In this document: one piece after another, positions 28,601 through 36,931 of the stretch | Layout of the letters: each line of letters starts with the position of its first letter | Numbering within the stretch: position 1 is the stretch's first letter | From: Nautilus pompilius | Lineage: Eukaryota > Mollusca > Cephalopoda > Nautilida > Nautilidae | DNA length: 64,000 nt | Direction: 5' to 3' | Assembly: GCA_018389105.1 (NCBI GenBank) | Contig: JACATO010002132.1 | Coordinates: forward strand, 62,001 to 126,000 | Program-made: the position numbers and the translations under genes | Notes under the pieces: model-generated | Database searches by the model: none | Told to the model about the DNA's origin: nothing | What the model saw: only the letters and a program-made list of their open reading frames with translations

Positions 28601-31600
28601 AAAAAATCCAACATTTCCTCTCCCCAAGAAAGATTTTAGTAAACAAAACCTTGAACACAAAAATCACTATTATAAAAGTTTATAGTGCAATTCATGGACT
28701 TTAATAAATATCAACATTCCACAGCCATTTATTAAGTACTAAATGGCTGACTCTTCAGGTCCCTGGTATAGTGAAAATTTGCATTTCAGTGAGTTTCTTT
28801 TTATGCTGCCAAATTTTCCTACCACAACAAAATCTCGATTCCAACCACCCATGCACTCAATCAACATCATGCGGTAAATACCAAGTCTGTCCAGTCCAGA
28901 CACACCTGGCATTCTAACAGGTTCATTAGACTCTTCTTCTAGGATACTATTTTATCTGTAACAAGGTTCCTCATCAAAATGTGATAGATTCTGTGTGACA
29001 AAGATCTAAGAAATTTGTGGAAATCATTTGATTTGCCAGCTCCATCTGTAATTTGTGTTCCTTGTCTTGCATAGCTTAGAGAGTTATTCAGCAAATGGAA
29101 AAGGTCTTTTTCACCAAAACCAGAAACAGACAAACATCTCTCAAAAAGCCACTAAGCACTAAAAAAAAAAAGGACTGGCTATCTCATTTTATCTTATGAA
29201 AGCAAACTACATCTTGTTGAGGTTTTTTTATTCAGCACATTTAGAAGCAGTGATCTGCTACTTTTACATGATAAGCAGCAATATCTGTAGCCACACCAAT
29301 GATGTAGCAGCAGCATCTGGAACTGTGCAGATGTAGCTGTGTTAAGAAATAAAAAAATTCTGCAAATGCAATGCTCAGTAAAGTGAGTGATTTATCAAGC
29401 ATTAATTTATTATTACATTTTCCATCTAATGCTCAGAAAGGAATAACATATGTACTGTACTGTAAAATTAGAACTGAACCTTTGATGGGATGTCTATAGA
29501 ATTAAAAATTAACAGATTAATACAAGTATAAAAAGACAGAAAATAGAGTAGAATCAGTTATACCATTACCTACTCTGACTTCACAAATAGTAGATTATAT
29601 GATAGTGGACAGTGGAATCTAGTAAGTGTAACCAGCAGGAATTCTAATTCACCAGGTGACTCTTCAGTTCAAGAGAAATTCAAGTCATTTTTTTTCCACA
29701 GAGTAGAGAACTTAACATTTCTCAAACTGTTGTTGCGTGTGTATACGGATGTCATACCATCCAGCATAGCAATTTAATGAACCATCTGCTGCAAGCTATG
29801 ACAAAATATGGTAGTCTGTCTGTCATGAGTAAAGCTGGTGGTCAGCAAAGAAACTAACTTCTGCACAATACATCAACTTCCTCTGAAAGAGACTTCTGCT
29901 TATCTAAGCCAAAGGTAATCCATCCAAAGAAGGCAGTATCTTTAGAATATGGTGCCCCAGCTATAACTATTTATGCAGTGCAAAGATTGAAAAACAGACA
30001 AGCCACAACTATAACCAGACACTAAACAAGAAAGCTATCCTCTACCAATCCCTGAGAAAGTATCCCTACATCCTACTACCCAGGAATCTCTAGTACAGAT
30101 TCTGTGCCAGAAATGCTGCTGTATTACTACAAGGACTACTGATCTTGTCCACAAAATGAGTTAGCGTGTTTCTGCTTTGCACGACACAACTCCATTCACA
30201 TCTTGTCTCGCCAGTGCGATGAGTGGTTCAAGAATAACCAACGTACTTTTAAACTATTTTTCAAGTTTCCACACATACAGCAACTACATTGCTTTCCGTC
30301 TTACTTAGGGGTTGTTTGTTTGTTGTTTTTTTTTCACACGAGTCTACAGAGCTGCATTCTCACAAGATCTTGCTTCCATGGAGAATTCCACATCAGCAAG
30401 CAGCCGGGGACGGGCCCTAGCGGCAGCCTTTCTGGGGGTGCTCCACCCCACCCCACCTCCGGGTACTCAGATTCTTCCCGTCCTCCCAACCGAACCTAAT
30501 CCACAATAACTCCCCCCCCCCCGGGGCAGGTTCGTGGCCGGTAAATCGTAGTGCACCAGTGTCGGGCGCGCTCCCCTTTCTCCCCCCCCCTTTTCAAGCT
30601 AGTGTTTCGTCGGTCGGACAGCGGACACAACAACAATGCATAGAAAACCAGCAACCAAGTTAAAACAAACAAACAAACCCCGAGCTAAGAACAGAGTTCC
30701 TTCTTGGGAAACCCAAATGCGTACCGCAGGCGGAAGTTCGCGCCGGGCTGATCAGCTGTTACCGTTAACCGGAACGACCCCCACCCGTGCTGAACAATTC
30801 CGACACCTACGGCCGAATAAGCAACACCTTTAGCTTTAACCCAAAGCGAAACTTCCAACTTGGCCTGTATTTACTTAAAGGTAAAGAAGGAAAACTATTT
30901 CGGGGTGGGGTGGGGTAAGGTAAGGTAAGGTAAGGGTCTGGTTCCCGTAAACAAGGTTTGAGCAGACGAACACAAACCGGGGTCCGCCATTTTTTATTCT
31001 TTGTTTTAATCGGATTTGTGAAACGCGCAGGTTTTAGTGTTGGGGGGGGTGTCTTTTTTTGTTTGTTTTTGTTTTTTAATAATAGTTTTCGTCCACCGCA
31101 GGGGTGGGGCAGGGCCTGGGTGGTGGTGGTGGTGGTGGGGAGACATTTGTCAAATACCGAGATAAGGGGGTTTGGTTTCCAGGCTGAACGTGGCCTCTCC
31201 AGACCCTGATCAGCTGGGGCCAGGTTAATGATCCAGCCAGACCCGCGCAAGCCCCACCCCCCCGGAAAAGAACAGTTTGGGGTGGGGTGGGGTGGGGGGA
31301 TTCGATCAGAGAGAGAGAGAGCGTGGGGGGGGTGACCCACCTGTAGGCCAACGTCATGCACTGGAACAGCTTGGAGAGAGACGCGTCGATGGCCAGCGTC
31401 TGGGTGCTCCGCGGGCCGAACTTGTACGTCTGCGACAGCTCCGTGTTGGCCGAGAGGAAGTCGAAGCCCGACTCGTCGTCATGATGCTTGTCCTCCTGCT
31501 TGATGGCTGCCCCGTCGTCGTCGTTGCTCTCGTCGTGGACGCGGCTCAGCATGAAGTGGCCGCTGTGGATGTACGGCGCGTCGCTGCTGCTGCTGCTGCT

Positions 31601-31699
31601 GCTGTTGACGCCGGACGAGCTCCGCGCGGCGGCCGCAGTCCTCCTGGCTTCCAGCATGCTGCTTCCTGGCGATGACAGCGCCTTATCATCTATTGCCAT
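1479..31699 (-). CDS. Mondo: Mondo (MondoA/ChREBP-like) transcription factor, N-terminal 632 residues, spliced
   Basis: Mondo proteins are bHLH-leucine-zipper activators that pair with Mlx, bind carbohydrate response elements and are switched on by glucose-6-phosphate. Ten exons (31699-31341, 18834-18728, 17475-17402, 16445-16326, 15490-15322, 14508-14416, 13915-13836, 13431-12838, 4822-4693, 1648-1479) join in consistent phases to 1,896 nt, exactly 632 codons without a stop. Seen blocks: SGHFM (residues 46-50), YKFGPR and a leucine-rich export-like segment (92-119), SGKITSPKWK and LNNIIWREWHMQY (120-156; 14-3-3-binding region in vertebrate family members), GKYWKRR (186-192; nuclear-localisation region), PNPRELS (271-277) and DLIQPGLVQLQPNLDDF (283-299). 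Residues 335-575 are Ser/Thr/Gln/Pro-rich, as expected of an activation region. Human relatives have about 850-920 residues, so roughly the last third, with the bHLHZip and C-terminal dimerisation domain, lies left of base 1. No break is seen. Identification is by family knowledge of these motifs; exon borders were inferred by hand. Confidence 0.95.
1649..4692 (-). other. Mondo intron 9
   Basis: The intron is 3,044 bp. It holds a decayed Tc1-like transposase (about 3400-4078) and a GC-richer, CpG-bearing tract at about 2110-2290 beside a run of G that may be a young repeat of unknown kind. The rest is AT-rich and without visible features. Confidence 0.75.
3400..4078 (+). mobile_element. Decayed Tc1-family DNA transposase
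   Basis: Tc1 elements move by a DDE transposase that cuts at TA. The plus strand reads LIFFDNGG...RRKLGERFKSKC, matching the Tc1 catalytic context (NLFGSDG, RRKPGE). Next come NGKVNSVILTKGIIN and TKSHSKARKFL (equivalent of DNATSHTAK, with the usual Asp not preserved), then the hallmark SSPDLNPIEN (SPDLNPIE at 3865-3888), and finally FNEIMSAIHKRLKTTKW, the usual C-terminal helix. The pieces fall in different frames with stops, so the copy is dead. Terminal inverted repeats were not found. It lies antisense to Mondo, inside intron 9. Confidence 0.8.
4693..4822 (-). CDS. Mondo: Mondo exon 9 (residues 533-575 plus one base)
   Basis: The acceptor is CTGATTTCAG|GGGACT. Two overlapping donors exist four bases apart (ACTG|GTAGGT and GTAG|GTATTA); only the first keeps the frame into exon 10, making Gly from G|GA. 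It encodes a basic start (GTPIARNKHRP), a serine run written in TCA repeats, and HTFLAQLLTTG, a hydrophobic patch of a type also present in the Mondo middle region. Confidence 0.85.
5037..5573. mobile_element. Tigger/pogo-type MITE
   Basis: A 537-bp non-coding element with imperfect inverted ends. The left end reads TAGTCGCCCCCGCGTAATCG; the right end, reverse-complemented, reads CAGTTGTCCCCTGGTATTCG, both followed by CGCGG or GCGGGGG text. CAGT(T/C)GTCCCC with a CpG-rich continuation is the typical pogo/Tigger terminus, and the longer Tigger copy at 25090-26040 shares it. Insertion is next to TA. It is locally far richer in CpG than its intron, suggesting a younger insertion. Confidence 0.75.
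6600..8830 (+). mobile_element. Fossil of an unnamed multicopy invertebrate element
   Basis: Separated plus-strand peptides match, in order, a protein I have seen as hundreds of uncharacterised copies in invertebrate genomes. They are GQQYMIVTFDLAV (near 6780; family form GQQFTVVTFDQA), SSQEEVDTRILLHC (near 8110; family form EEADTRLLLHA), LALQVFSGCDSTKASF (near 8290; family form HAFTGCDSTSAF), ELEKFVCSLYGKPSYTG (near 8450), and an ISTPAICG... tail (near 8630; family form PEIPSPVGHGW). The copy is thoroughly decayed and cannot be active. Whether the family is a transposon in its own right or cargo of a larger virus-like element is unknown to me. Confidence 0.65.
12838..13431 (-). CDS. Mondo: Mondo exon 8, long Ser/Thr/Gln-rich exon (residues 335-532)
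   Basis: The acceptor is CTTTATAG|TCTGAG and the donor CCAATG|GTAAGTC. The exon is exactly 198 codons with no stop, both ends phase 0. Its composition is rich in Ser, Thr, Asn and Gln, with short hydrophobic islets such as NTLSNFSFLPSF and MAALGTAQTF and basic patches (SASNKKSS, SSQKKNAS). This fits the fast-evolving proline/serine-rich middle of Mondo proteins between the glucose-response region and the bHLHZip. I see no recognisable domain within it. Confidence 0.88.
13836..13915 (-). CDS. Mondo: Mondo exon 7 (residues 308-334)
   Basis: The acceptor ATTTAAAG|AAATCC is weak, with few pyrimidines before it, but it is the one that keeps phase 1 and completes the Glu codon G|AA. The donor is TTTTCAG|GTAATT. 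It encodes ILNNSKSSFGG and then a Ser/Thr-rich tail; the short SKSSFGG motif resembles the SSRSIFG segment after the conserved block in vertebrates. Confidence 0.78.
14416..14508 (-). CDS. Mondo: Mondo exon 6 (residues 277-307 plus one base)
   Basis: The acceptor is ATGTTTTAG|GCCAAT and the donor CTGCAAG|GTAAAA. The 93-bp exon encodes YADLIQPGLVQLQPNLDDF followed by MDTLDPLQ, nearly the same as the vertebrate NADMIQPGLIPLQPNLDFMD stretch at the border of the glucose-response region. The sequence similarity alone is diagnostic of Mondo. Confidence 0.95.
15322..15490 (-). CDS. Mondo: Mondo exon 5 (residues 221-276 plus one base)
   Basis: The acceptor is TTTTCAACAG|AACACG and the donor GAGTTAA|GTAAGT. 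It encodes an aromatic and acidic stretch (EFIEWFRDT, DFMDFSDAIFSL) that ends in PNPREL, a conserved landmark of the region after the basic block in MondoA and ChREBP. The split Ser codon A|GC is completed by exon 6. Confidence 0.92.
15600..15980. repeat. GC-rich tract in intron 4, probable young repeat of unknown class
   Basis: About 380 bp rich in CpG (GAGGCGCCGAAGCACC, AAACCGGTCTCGACAC) stand out sharply from the AT-rich, CpG-poor intron. The borders are abrupt, near a GTGTGTGAAAG run on the left and ATTTATTTAAAAAC on the right. I find no coding motif, no clear A/B box and no terminal inverted repeat, so the class is open (SINE, truncated LINE end or other). Confidence 0.4.
16326..16445 (-). 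CDS. Mondo: Mondo exon 4 (residues 181-220)
   Basis: The acceptor is ATTCCAG|GCAGTT and the donor CAGAG|GTAAG. Exactly 40 codons encode VVLEGKYWKRRLDTV and then a basic stretch ending in HARSRRNSSE. GKYWKRR is the most conserved motif of Mondo conserved region 4, where vertebrate members carry a bipartite nuclear-localisation signal. Both ends are phase 0, so the exon could be skipped without a frame change. Confidence 0.94.
17402..17475 (-). CDS. Mondo: Mondo exon 3 (residues 156-180)
   Basis: The acceptor is TTTCTTCAG|ACATTC and the donor CCAGAG|GTAAC. The 74-bp exon encodes IQNKKPIVCQFATPLSDD and then VHTKPE, matching the family's RKNPVCHFVTPLD linker. It ends on a codon border (phase 0). 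Confidence 0.93.
18728..18834 (-). CDS. Mondo: Mondo exon 2 (residues 120-156)
   Basis: The acceptor is TTTTTCTTAG|TGGG and the donor GCAAT|GTAAGT. The 107-bp exon encodes GKITSPKWKPFKG and VRLNNIIWREWHMQ, directly comparable with the GKLVSPKWKNFKG and RLNNAIWRAW stretch of vertebrate MondoA. In vertebrates this helix-rich region binds 14-3-3 and helps hold the protein in the cytoplasm. Phase 2 in, phase 1 out; the split Tyr codon T|AC completes WHMQY with exon 3. Confidence 0.95.
20536..20900 (-). mobile_element. IS630/mariner-superfamily transposase, C-terminal fragment
   Basis: The minus strand reads HNGTSLHFLDVLAFLDECF then TRKW, the counterpart of the QQDGAPPHF...VRAFLDEHFPGRW block of a common arthropod/mollusc DDE transposase lineage. 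It is followed in another frame by SSLDLSPLNFFLWSV (family SPDLTPLDFFLWG) and LKDKV, and at the end by YACMDANDGYYEHHL (family YYCMEVNGGHFEHLL). At least one frameshift and several stops are present and the N-terminal half is absent. It is a dead fragment in Mondo intron 1. Confidence 0.72.
25090..26040 (+). mobile_element. Tigger/pogo DNA transposon, internally deleted
   Basis: A 951-bp element flanked by TA on both sides, with related ends (CGGTAAACCCCCGTCATATT left; CAGTAGTCCCTCCTCCATCG right, reverse-complemented). It encodes the N-terminal DNA-binding part of a Tigger/Jerky (CENP-B-like) transposase: RRKFLTIQEKAELLDMIKEG and SYAAIARHYSM (25317-25410), then after a frameshift near 25410-25430 INKDEKNIRATAS, KRVSIRNKNIVRMETALAFW and IQDCRKKNITLDGNTIR (to about 25600), and the linker FSASKG. 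A TGA replaces the Trp of the usual SKGWFDRF motif, followed by FDRFQKHVSLQGEAASANKA. The whole DDE catalytic domain is missing, so it depends on other copies or is dead. Confidence 0.85.
27075..27420 (+). mobile_element. tRNA-derived SINE
   Basis: The head reads GGGTGGCGCAGTGGC (A-box-like, 27078-27092) and, about 45 bp further, CAGTTCAAGTCC (B-box-like, 27124-27135), the split pol III promoter of a tRNA-derived SINE. A C8 run follows, then a non-tRNA body of about 250 bp. The 3' border is uncertain. Confidence 0.6.
27465..28010 (+). mobile_element. LINE reverse-transcriptase fragment (CR1/Jockey/L2-like)
   Basis: Plus-strand peptides follow the order of a non-LTR reverse transcriptase: MVLPNEWKVTNL, then VCYKKGGKNDSDSYKSISFT (family VxPIYKKGDKNDPxNYRPISLT), YSDFDKVQHK (family DFSKAFDKVPHK), LKTRLQQF, and GFAGETQIHKV (family LFADDTKIYK, where the catalytic ADD appears as AGE). 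Several frameshifts and stops occur and endonuclease and 3' end are absent, so this is an old dead fragment. It sits about 50 bp after the SINE above. Confidence 0.78.
28011..30300. other. AT-rich intron sequence, nothing recognised
   Basis: Poly-A runs, a CT microsatellite (28408-28428) and otherwise unique-looking AT-rich sequence. A minus-strand open stretch at 28939-29133 reads like part of a protein (GFGEKDLFHLLNNSL) but matches nothing I can name. Confidence 0.5.
31341..31699 (-). CDS. Mondo: Mondo exon 1 (residues 1-119 plus two bases)
   Basis: The start is the first in-frame ATG (31699-31697), with G at -3 and G at +4, a good Kozak context; the frame stays open for about 100 nt upstream but without ATG. 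The exon encodes an Ala/Ser-rich leader with a run of seven serines written largely in AGC repeats, then IHSGHFM, an acidic Asp/Glu/His stretch, and the YKFGPR block that ends in CMTLAY. The donor is TACAG|GTGGGT. The split Ser codon AG|T joins exon 2 and recreates the family's conserved AYSGK junction. Met15 is an alternative start but would also keep the conserved blocks. Confidence 0.93.
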
Positions 31700-31748
31700 C
31701 CCAGTGACGAGAGGAAGGGGTAAATCCGAGGCCGGCCTGCCGCGGTTT

Positions 31749-31823
31749 CTACGGCAAATTCGGGTGCGAATCTCCGCACGGAGAACCGGCAGCAACAAAC
31801 TCCGCCATACCGGAGGAGTTCAT
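31749..31823 (-). promoter_or_regulatory. Upstream ORF in the Mondo 5' leader (24 codons)
   Basis: ATG at 31823-31821, a second in-frame ATG at 31808, and TAG at 31751-31749. It encodes MNSSGMAEFVAAGSPCGDSH then PNLP. It ends 49 nt before the Mondo start and is in a different frame. If the transcript starts further upstream, scanning ribosomes would meet this ORF first, so it could damp Mondo translation. Whether it lies within the mRNA is inferred, not shown. Confidence 0.5.
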
Positions 31824-31960
31824 GTCGGTGGAGGGGGGGGGAGGCAGACGAGAAGTAGCGAGATCACGAATCCGGCGCGTGAACGACGGATTCCACCAAT
31901 CAAAACGAAGTCTGCCAAGGTCAAGGTTACGAGGCTGGTGTGTTCGTTCACACGTTGGTT
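31824..31960 (-). promoter_or_regulatory. Putative Mondo promoter region
   Basis: CpG-rich DNA directly upstream of the leader. It has an NF-Y-type CCAAT box (ACCAATCA, CCAAT at 31896-31900, inverted relative to the gene) and an overlapping pair of nuclear-receptor half sites CCAAGGTCAAGGTTA (31915-31929), close to the ERR/SF-1 consensus TCAAGGTCA. No TATA box is seen, in keeping with a CpG-type promoter. The transcription start is not known. Confidence 0.4.
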
Positions 31961-34900
31961 ATTGTTTTTGTTTTTGTTTTCTGAAATGAGTTTAAAAAAA
32001 AAACAAAAAAAAACAACGAGTCTTCAGCCATCGCAACAGTTGAAGGATGTTGTTGCTAATGGAAAAGGAGTTCCGTCCTACTTCATTGTTCTCTGCTTCG
32101 TTACCTACCCTCCCTAAATCCTTTATATATGGAGTCAGTTTCTATTATTACCCGTGACCGTTTGCGGTATCCCTCAAAGCTGGAGGAGCATCCTGGACGC
32201 AGATACCCATTCACCTTCTCCTCCTTTCATCGTTTCGGAGAAAATTCAGCCAGGGAAGGGTTACTGAGAGAAAATACATCAACAACTCTTCTCTTTCTTG
32301 TTTTTTTTTTTTTTTAAATAAAATCATAATATCCTTTATTATTTTTTTATTTTCCTTTCTTGTTCTCAATTCTGTACAGGTGATGCATTATGCTTTTATT
32401 CCGTATCTATTCCGAATGCATTTCCTTCTTCCACATATTATTATTATTATTATTATTATTATATTATTATTATTATTATTATTATTATTGAACTATATGG
32501 GATTGTCCGATAAACTTGTAAGTGTAATCCCTTCATATAAAGTTGCTCGTGTTAATTATAGATTTTCCAGATTTTTTTTTTTTTTAAATAAAGTTTTGTT
32601 CTTTTGCTGTTGTTGTTGTTGTTTTTCCTTTAGTTTTCTCAATTACAGCATCAATAAGCATTTGTTCGGATAAGCGGATTTAGCTTTAGCATTAGTTTCG
32701 TTTACACTTGTATGAATCATTATGGCCTGAACTAATGCCCCCCCCCCACCTTATCTGCTTGTTCGGCATTTGTTAGTGTCTTCTGTTGTTCCGGCTCTGA
32801 TGGAAAACTGGACAAGATAGATTACGTGAGGGTCTGCAGGGTTTTGTATAGCCAGCTTACCTTCGTCGTCGTCGCCAGTTATCTGCCCGTGGACAAGTCC
32901 GGTCCTGATTCGACGAGGGCAGTTCCGGTATCTCCTCTACTTCGGATGGTTTTCGTCTTATTACATCCACGAAACGAACCGAAAATTTTTTTTTTGTTTT
33001 CTTCTTCTAATAATAAGATTAAAGAATTCCACTTCCGAGCGAATCGACGACGGCTTATCGCTATGGTGATAGGTTATTTCGATCAAACATAATAAGAGTT
33101 TCCGAATTCTCGCGACGCCCGGTGAGAACAAATTATTTAAAACTCCACGTGTACTTCCGGACACTTTAGCACCACAAGTTTCTTTTCTAATTCCTTTCTT
33201 CTAGACCGATTCCACACTAGATTACGGATTATTCTGACTTGTTATCTTAGCCCATTCATTTTGTTGTTGTTGTTCACCAATTATAGAAGAACTCCAGAAG
33301 AGTTTACCAATTTTTGGCCAGATATTTGGACAAGGTACTTGTTTATACATTGGGGTTGCACGCCTGGCTCTTTCCTAAACTGCTTTACTCTTCAAACGCA
33401 GTTGCCACAGCGGAAACAACGACACGCGTTGTGGTCTGGCATCTGACTTTGGTGGGAATTATAAGCAGCAATCGGGCGATTTGAGGGTGACGCAAGTAAG
33501 GAGGAGGATCTGAAAAAAAAAAAAAAACAAATTCGCTTTTCTTTACGAGTCTACAGATCTTAGAATTTTCCTACCCTTTATTCCCTTTCGTGTTTACTGC
33601 CGTGCAAAAAACGGCCTCTCGGTTCTCCGTGTTATTCGTTAAATTTGAACTAAATATTACTTTTCCCTCAGAGTTCGCTCCAGAAGCTGGCATTATTTAT
33701 TCATTCATCTATGGGAGGGACTCAGTGCGCAAGGTGCGTTGATTGGTTTGGTGATTAAGTAAATCTCCCGACCGACAGAGCGTGAAGCCCGATTTCATAA
33801 ATCGGTTCACTGACCGACAATGGTTAGCTTTGGTTACAGAAATCGACAACATTAGCTTTCGCTTCTCTCTCTCTCTCTCCTGGCTGCCAGTCCGAACGTG
33901 ACATCCATACTAATGATGGTGAGGGCAAATATTTCATCATTATGGGGAGACTACTGCGGCTGATTACAGATCGGTGAAACAAGAATTCGAATAACGTCTG
34001 ATAATTGCGAGCTCCAGATCTGAAATAATAATAATAATAATTTAAAATATGACAACAAATTTAAAACTTTGTCTACAATTTCTAAACTTAAAAAAGAATA
34101 ACCGATAACTACTGTTAGGGATGATACTGACATGTAGCGTCCGTTTGTTATCTAAAATACAGTTCGGACAAATGAAGAACACAGCTATGCAAAAATATAA
34201 TTTTTTTAAAAATTATATTTTTAAGTCATAATGTCTTTTTTTTTTGTTGTTATTAAAAAGCGAGTAAAGACCAATAGAAGCGAGAGCGTTTAGAATCCGA
34301 CACAGGATTTTATTTGACAGTTTAGCCCAGAAAATGATTTCCCAGTTTAAAGATGGCGCATCTGTCTTTCTGAGTACACCAAAGGTGCATTTCGACCGTG
34401 TAGCAAGTCAGAGGGGCTCGAAAGCTCGTGCTATGCGCCATACCTTCACCCCCTAGGATTTTGCCAGAATTACAGGAAGAACGCAACATTAACCTCTCTT
34501 CTTTTTTTTTTCTGTCTCTCTGCGAGTTTGGAACTGGCAGTTATTCTAGACCGCTGGCACGATGCGATATGAGCTCGCCACCTAGCGGACTCCAAAAAAA
34601 TTACACCTGATTTGTTCGGGGGTTTTCTCATAGTTCTTCGCCACGTTTCTCTATCTTAGGTTGGCGGGTCAACGACCGCAACGCGGGTACATTTTGTCAA
34701 AACAAAACCAGAAACTGCAGAAGATGGTTTGCGATAATTCTCCGATCGCGTCACTCTCTTCCGGTTCCGGTCAGTAATCCAAACAGCGCCGCGCTATGAC
34801 ATTCGGGTGTAAATGCCGCAAGATTTCTCTTCAGAACGTCGTCTTCGAACCCCCGTAATGCTCGAAACCTTGTCCCCTCCCCCCACACACACACACACAA

Positions 34901-36654
34901 TGGTCTCCGTGGCCTGATCTCCTGGTTCAAATCTATCTCGGGTCTGGGAATGAAGACTTCCTTCGGGGCCTCGCGTGGCGTCATCGATTATCAATAAGAA
35001 AGGAAACTTTTCCGTCATTCTCTTTAATCTCTGCACATTTCAGGCAGGGCATGGTCCGTCGTGTTTGTAGCGGTTCGCAGACCAAATCCAAGGGGGCCGC
35101 CCCCCCCACCATCCAGATCTTGTACATGGATGATAAAACCAGAATGCTCTGCTGTCTATAGCAGCCGGTTCACCTGCCTACGACCGTCGTCGCTTCGATC
35201 TCTCAGTTCGCCGTTTTGTCGGTTGCATAGTCCATCGCTTCTCGTTCGGTTTCCTCCACGAATCTCCGTAGCCGAATTACTCCTTGTCGATCCCTCGTGT
35301 TTCCACCCACCCCATTTTCTTCGGTGCCAGTCGGGCCGATCGGCCGGATCCAGAACAGCCGGGGAAAAGGCGACGTTGTTACACCAACCGAGTCCACGCT
35401 TACCACCGCGGCCCAGTATTCGTTCCGTCGCCACTCGTATAAAACCAACCGGGTACAGCACCGGGTCAGTTAGTCGCGGGTATCTCTGGGTTCTGATAAG
35501 ACGTCAACAACATCCTTTGAAAAGCTAAGCCAGGCTGTAGGTGGGCATCGCAGCGTTGTGTGGGCCTATCTGTCAGCGGGGTATCGAGGTGACACGCGTG
35601 ATTCTAGAGTACGGCCATCCTTGCGTTCTAATTAACTTGCCTTTTGGTAGCGTGGTATAACTCGCCGCCACCAGATGGCGGTGAAAGTCTGTCGCGGACC
35701 GATAGCATTGCGTGTAATTCTGAGTAAAAGGAAAAGGAAGCGAGGAGGGATCGCTCTGCCCCGTAGTGTAGTGCTACATCGCGGTGAAAAGGCACCGCGC
35801 GGGTCGTTTTAAGTGACAAAACGTTAAAATAGTACAACATACGAACTGAACGATCGGTGGAATTATTACCTGTGCTATATTTTTAAGTACTCAGAGTCTT
35901 CTTCCAGCTAAAGGATGACTTCGAACCTCTGCTAACATTGGGAAAGCTTTACACCGGCTGTTACTGCCGCCGGACTAATTCGGCTGGGCTCGGGCCGTTA
36001 CGCTGCGCGTGCGTCTGCCCTTTTAAATACCTAACTTTTCCCACTTCATCTAAATCGTCTGGATTCGTAATCTCTCCCCCCCCCCCCCGGCTGAGTTTAC
36101 AGGTGCGCAACAGCCTGTATAAGCTAATATGCGGTGAGTGAGTATTATTTCGGTTGACCAGTCACGTGGCGTAATACGCCTTTAACAAATTTTTTTAAAG
36201 AAAATATTTATATGCGTTAACAGTTCGCTAGGTTAACCACTGGACCACCGCGTCCCACGCGTTTCGGTCCATTTGTGTGGAGATTTAGATTTAGTTAATG
36301 CCCAAAGCGTGATTTGTCACGTACATCCTCCGATGGTCGTTTTGAGTATTAATCCGAATAACTGACAGCCCCCGCCCGCCCCACCAAACCCTGCCACTTG
36401 TTTTTATACACCCAAATGGGCCTCATCATCGACGAACGACTGCTATTGGGTTGTTTTCTTGGCAGTCGAAAAATGGTATCTAGACACTCATTGTCGTGCG
36501 GAAGACCGTTGTTTTCCCTTTATAACCCCCCCTGGTTACTTTTAACGGAAGATTGGGACGGCAAACGGAGGAGTTACGAACTGTCTCGGCCGCCCCAGAG
36601 AGAAGAAATGGAAAATTATTCCCTGCCTGAACTTCTTGGAAACGGAAAACTCTC
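31961..36654. other. Upstream intergenic DNA, no gene seen
   Basis: GC-intermediate, CpG-rich sequence with many short open frames on both strands, none with recognisable motifs. It contains an (ATT)n microsatellite (32436-32489), CTCF-like motifs at 34576-34588 and 35668-35680, and a TATA-plus-initiator pair at 35438-35471, discussed under findings. A 30-bp stretch at about 36225-36255 resembles a SINE A box on the minus strand. Confidence 0.6.
32436..32489. repeat. (ATT)n microsatellite
   Basis: About 54 bp of ATT repeats with one interruption. Confidence 0.95.
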
Positions 36655-36931
36655 TCTCTCTCTCTCTAGTGACGTCATCATCTTTGTGTGGTGACATCAT
36701 CTCTGTGGTGACGTCACATCTATAGTGACGTCACATCTCTCTGCTCTGTAGTGACGTCATATCTCTCTGTAGTGACATCATCTCTCTCTGTGGCGGCGTC
36801 ATCTCTCTCTCTAGTAACGTCATCATTTTGGGTAGTTACATCATCATCTTTGTGTGGTGACGTCATCTCTCTGTAGTGGCGTCACATCTCTCTGTTCTGT
36901 AGTGACGTCATCTCTCTCTGTGGTGGCGTCA

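Larger units (their letters stand above)
18835..31340 (-). other. Mondo intron 1
   Basis: This 12,506-bp intron holds an IS630/mariner-like transposase fragment (20536-20900), a Tigger copy (25090-26040), a SINE (27075-27420) and a LINE fragment (27465-28010). Between these it is AT-rich with poly-A/T runs and a CT run at 28408-28428. The last kilobase before exon 1 (30300-31340) switches to GC- and CpG-rich sequence with poly-C, poly-G and GGGGT repeats. Confidence 0.75.

Noticed and set aside
31277-32117. Plus-strand frames of 130-210 codons over Mondo exon 1
   Set aside because: Antisense shadows of exon 1. The minus strand carries the conserved Mondo motifs and correct splice sites.
35061-35528. 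155-codon plus-strand frame
   Set aside because: Low-information Arg/Pro/Ser-rich frame in CpG-rich DNA with two other frames open on the minus strand; no family motif.
36225-36262. SINE A-box-like sequence on the minus strand
   Set aside because: No B box at the right distance; too short to call.
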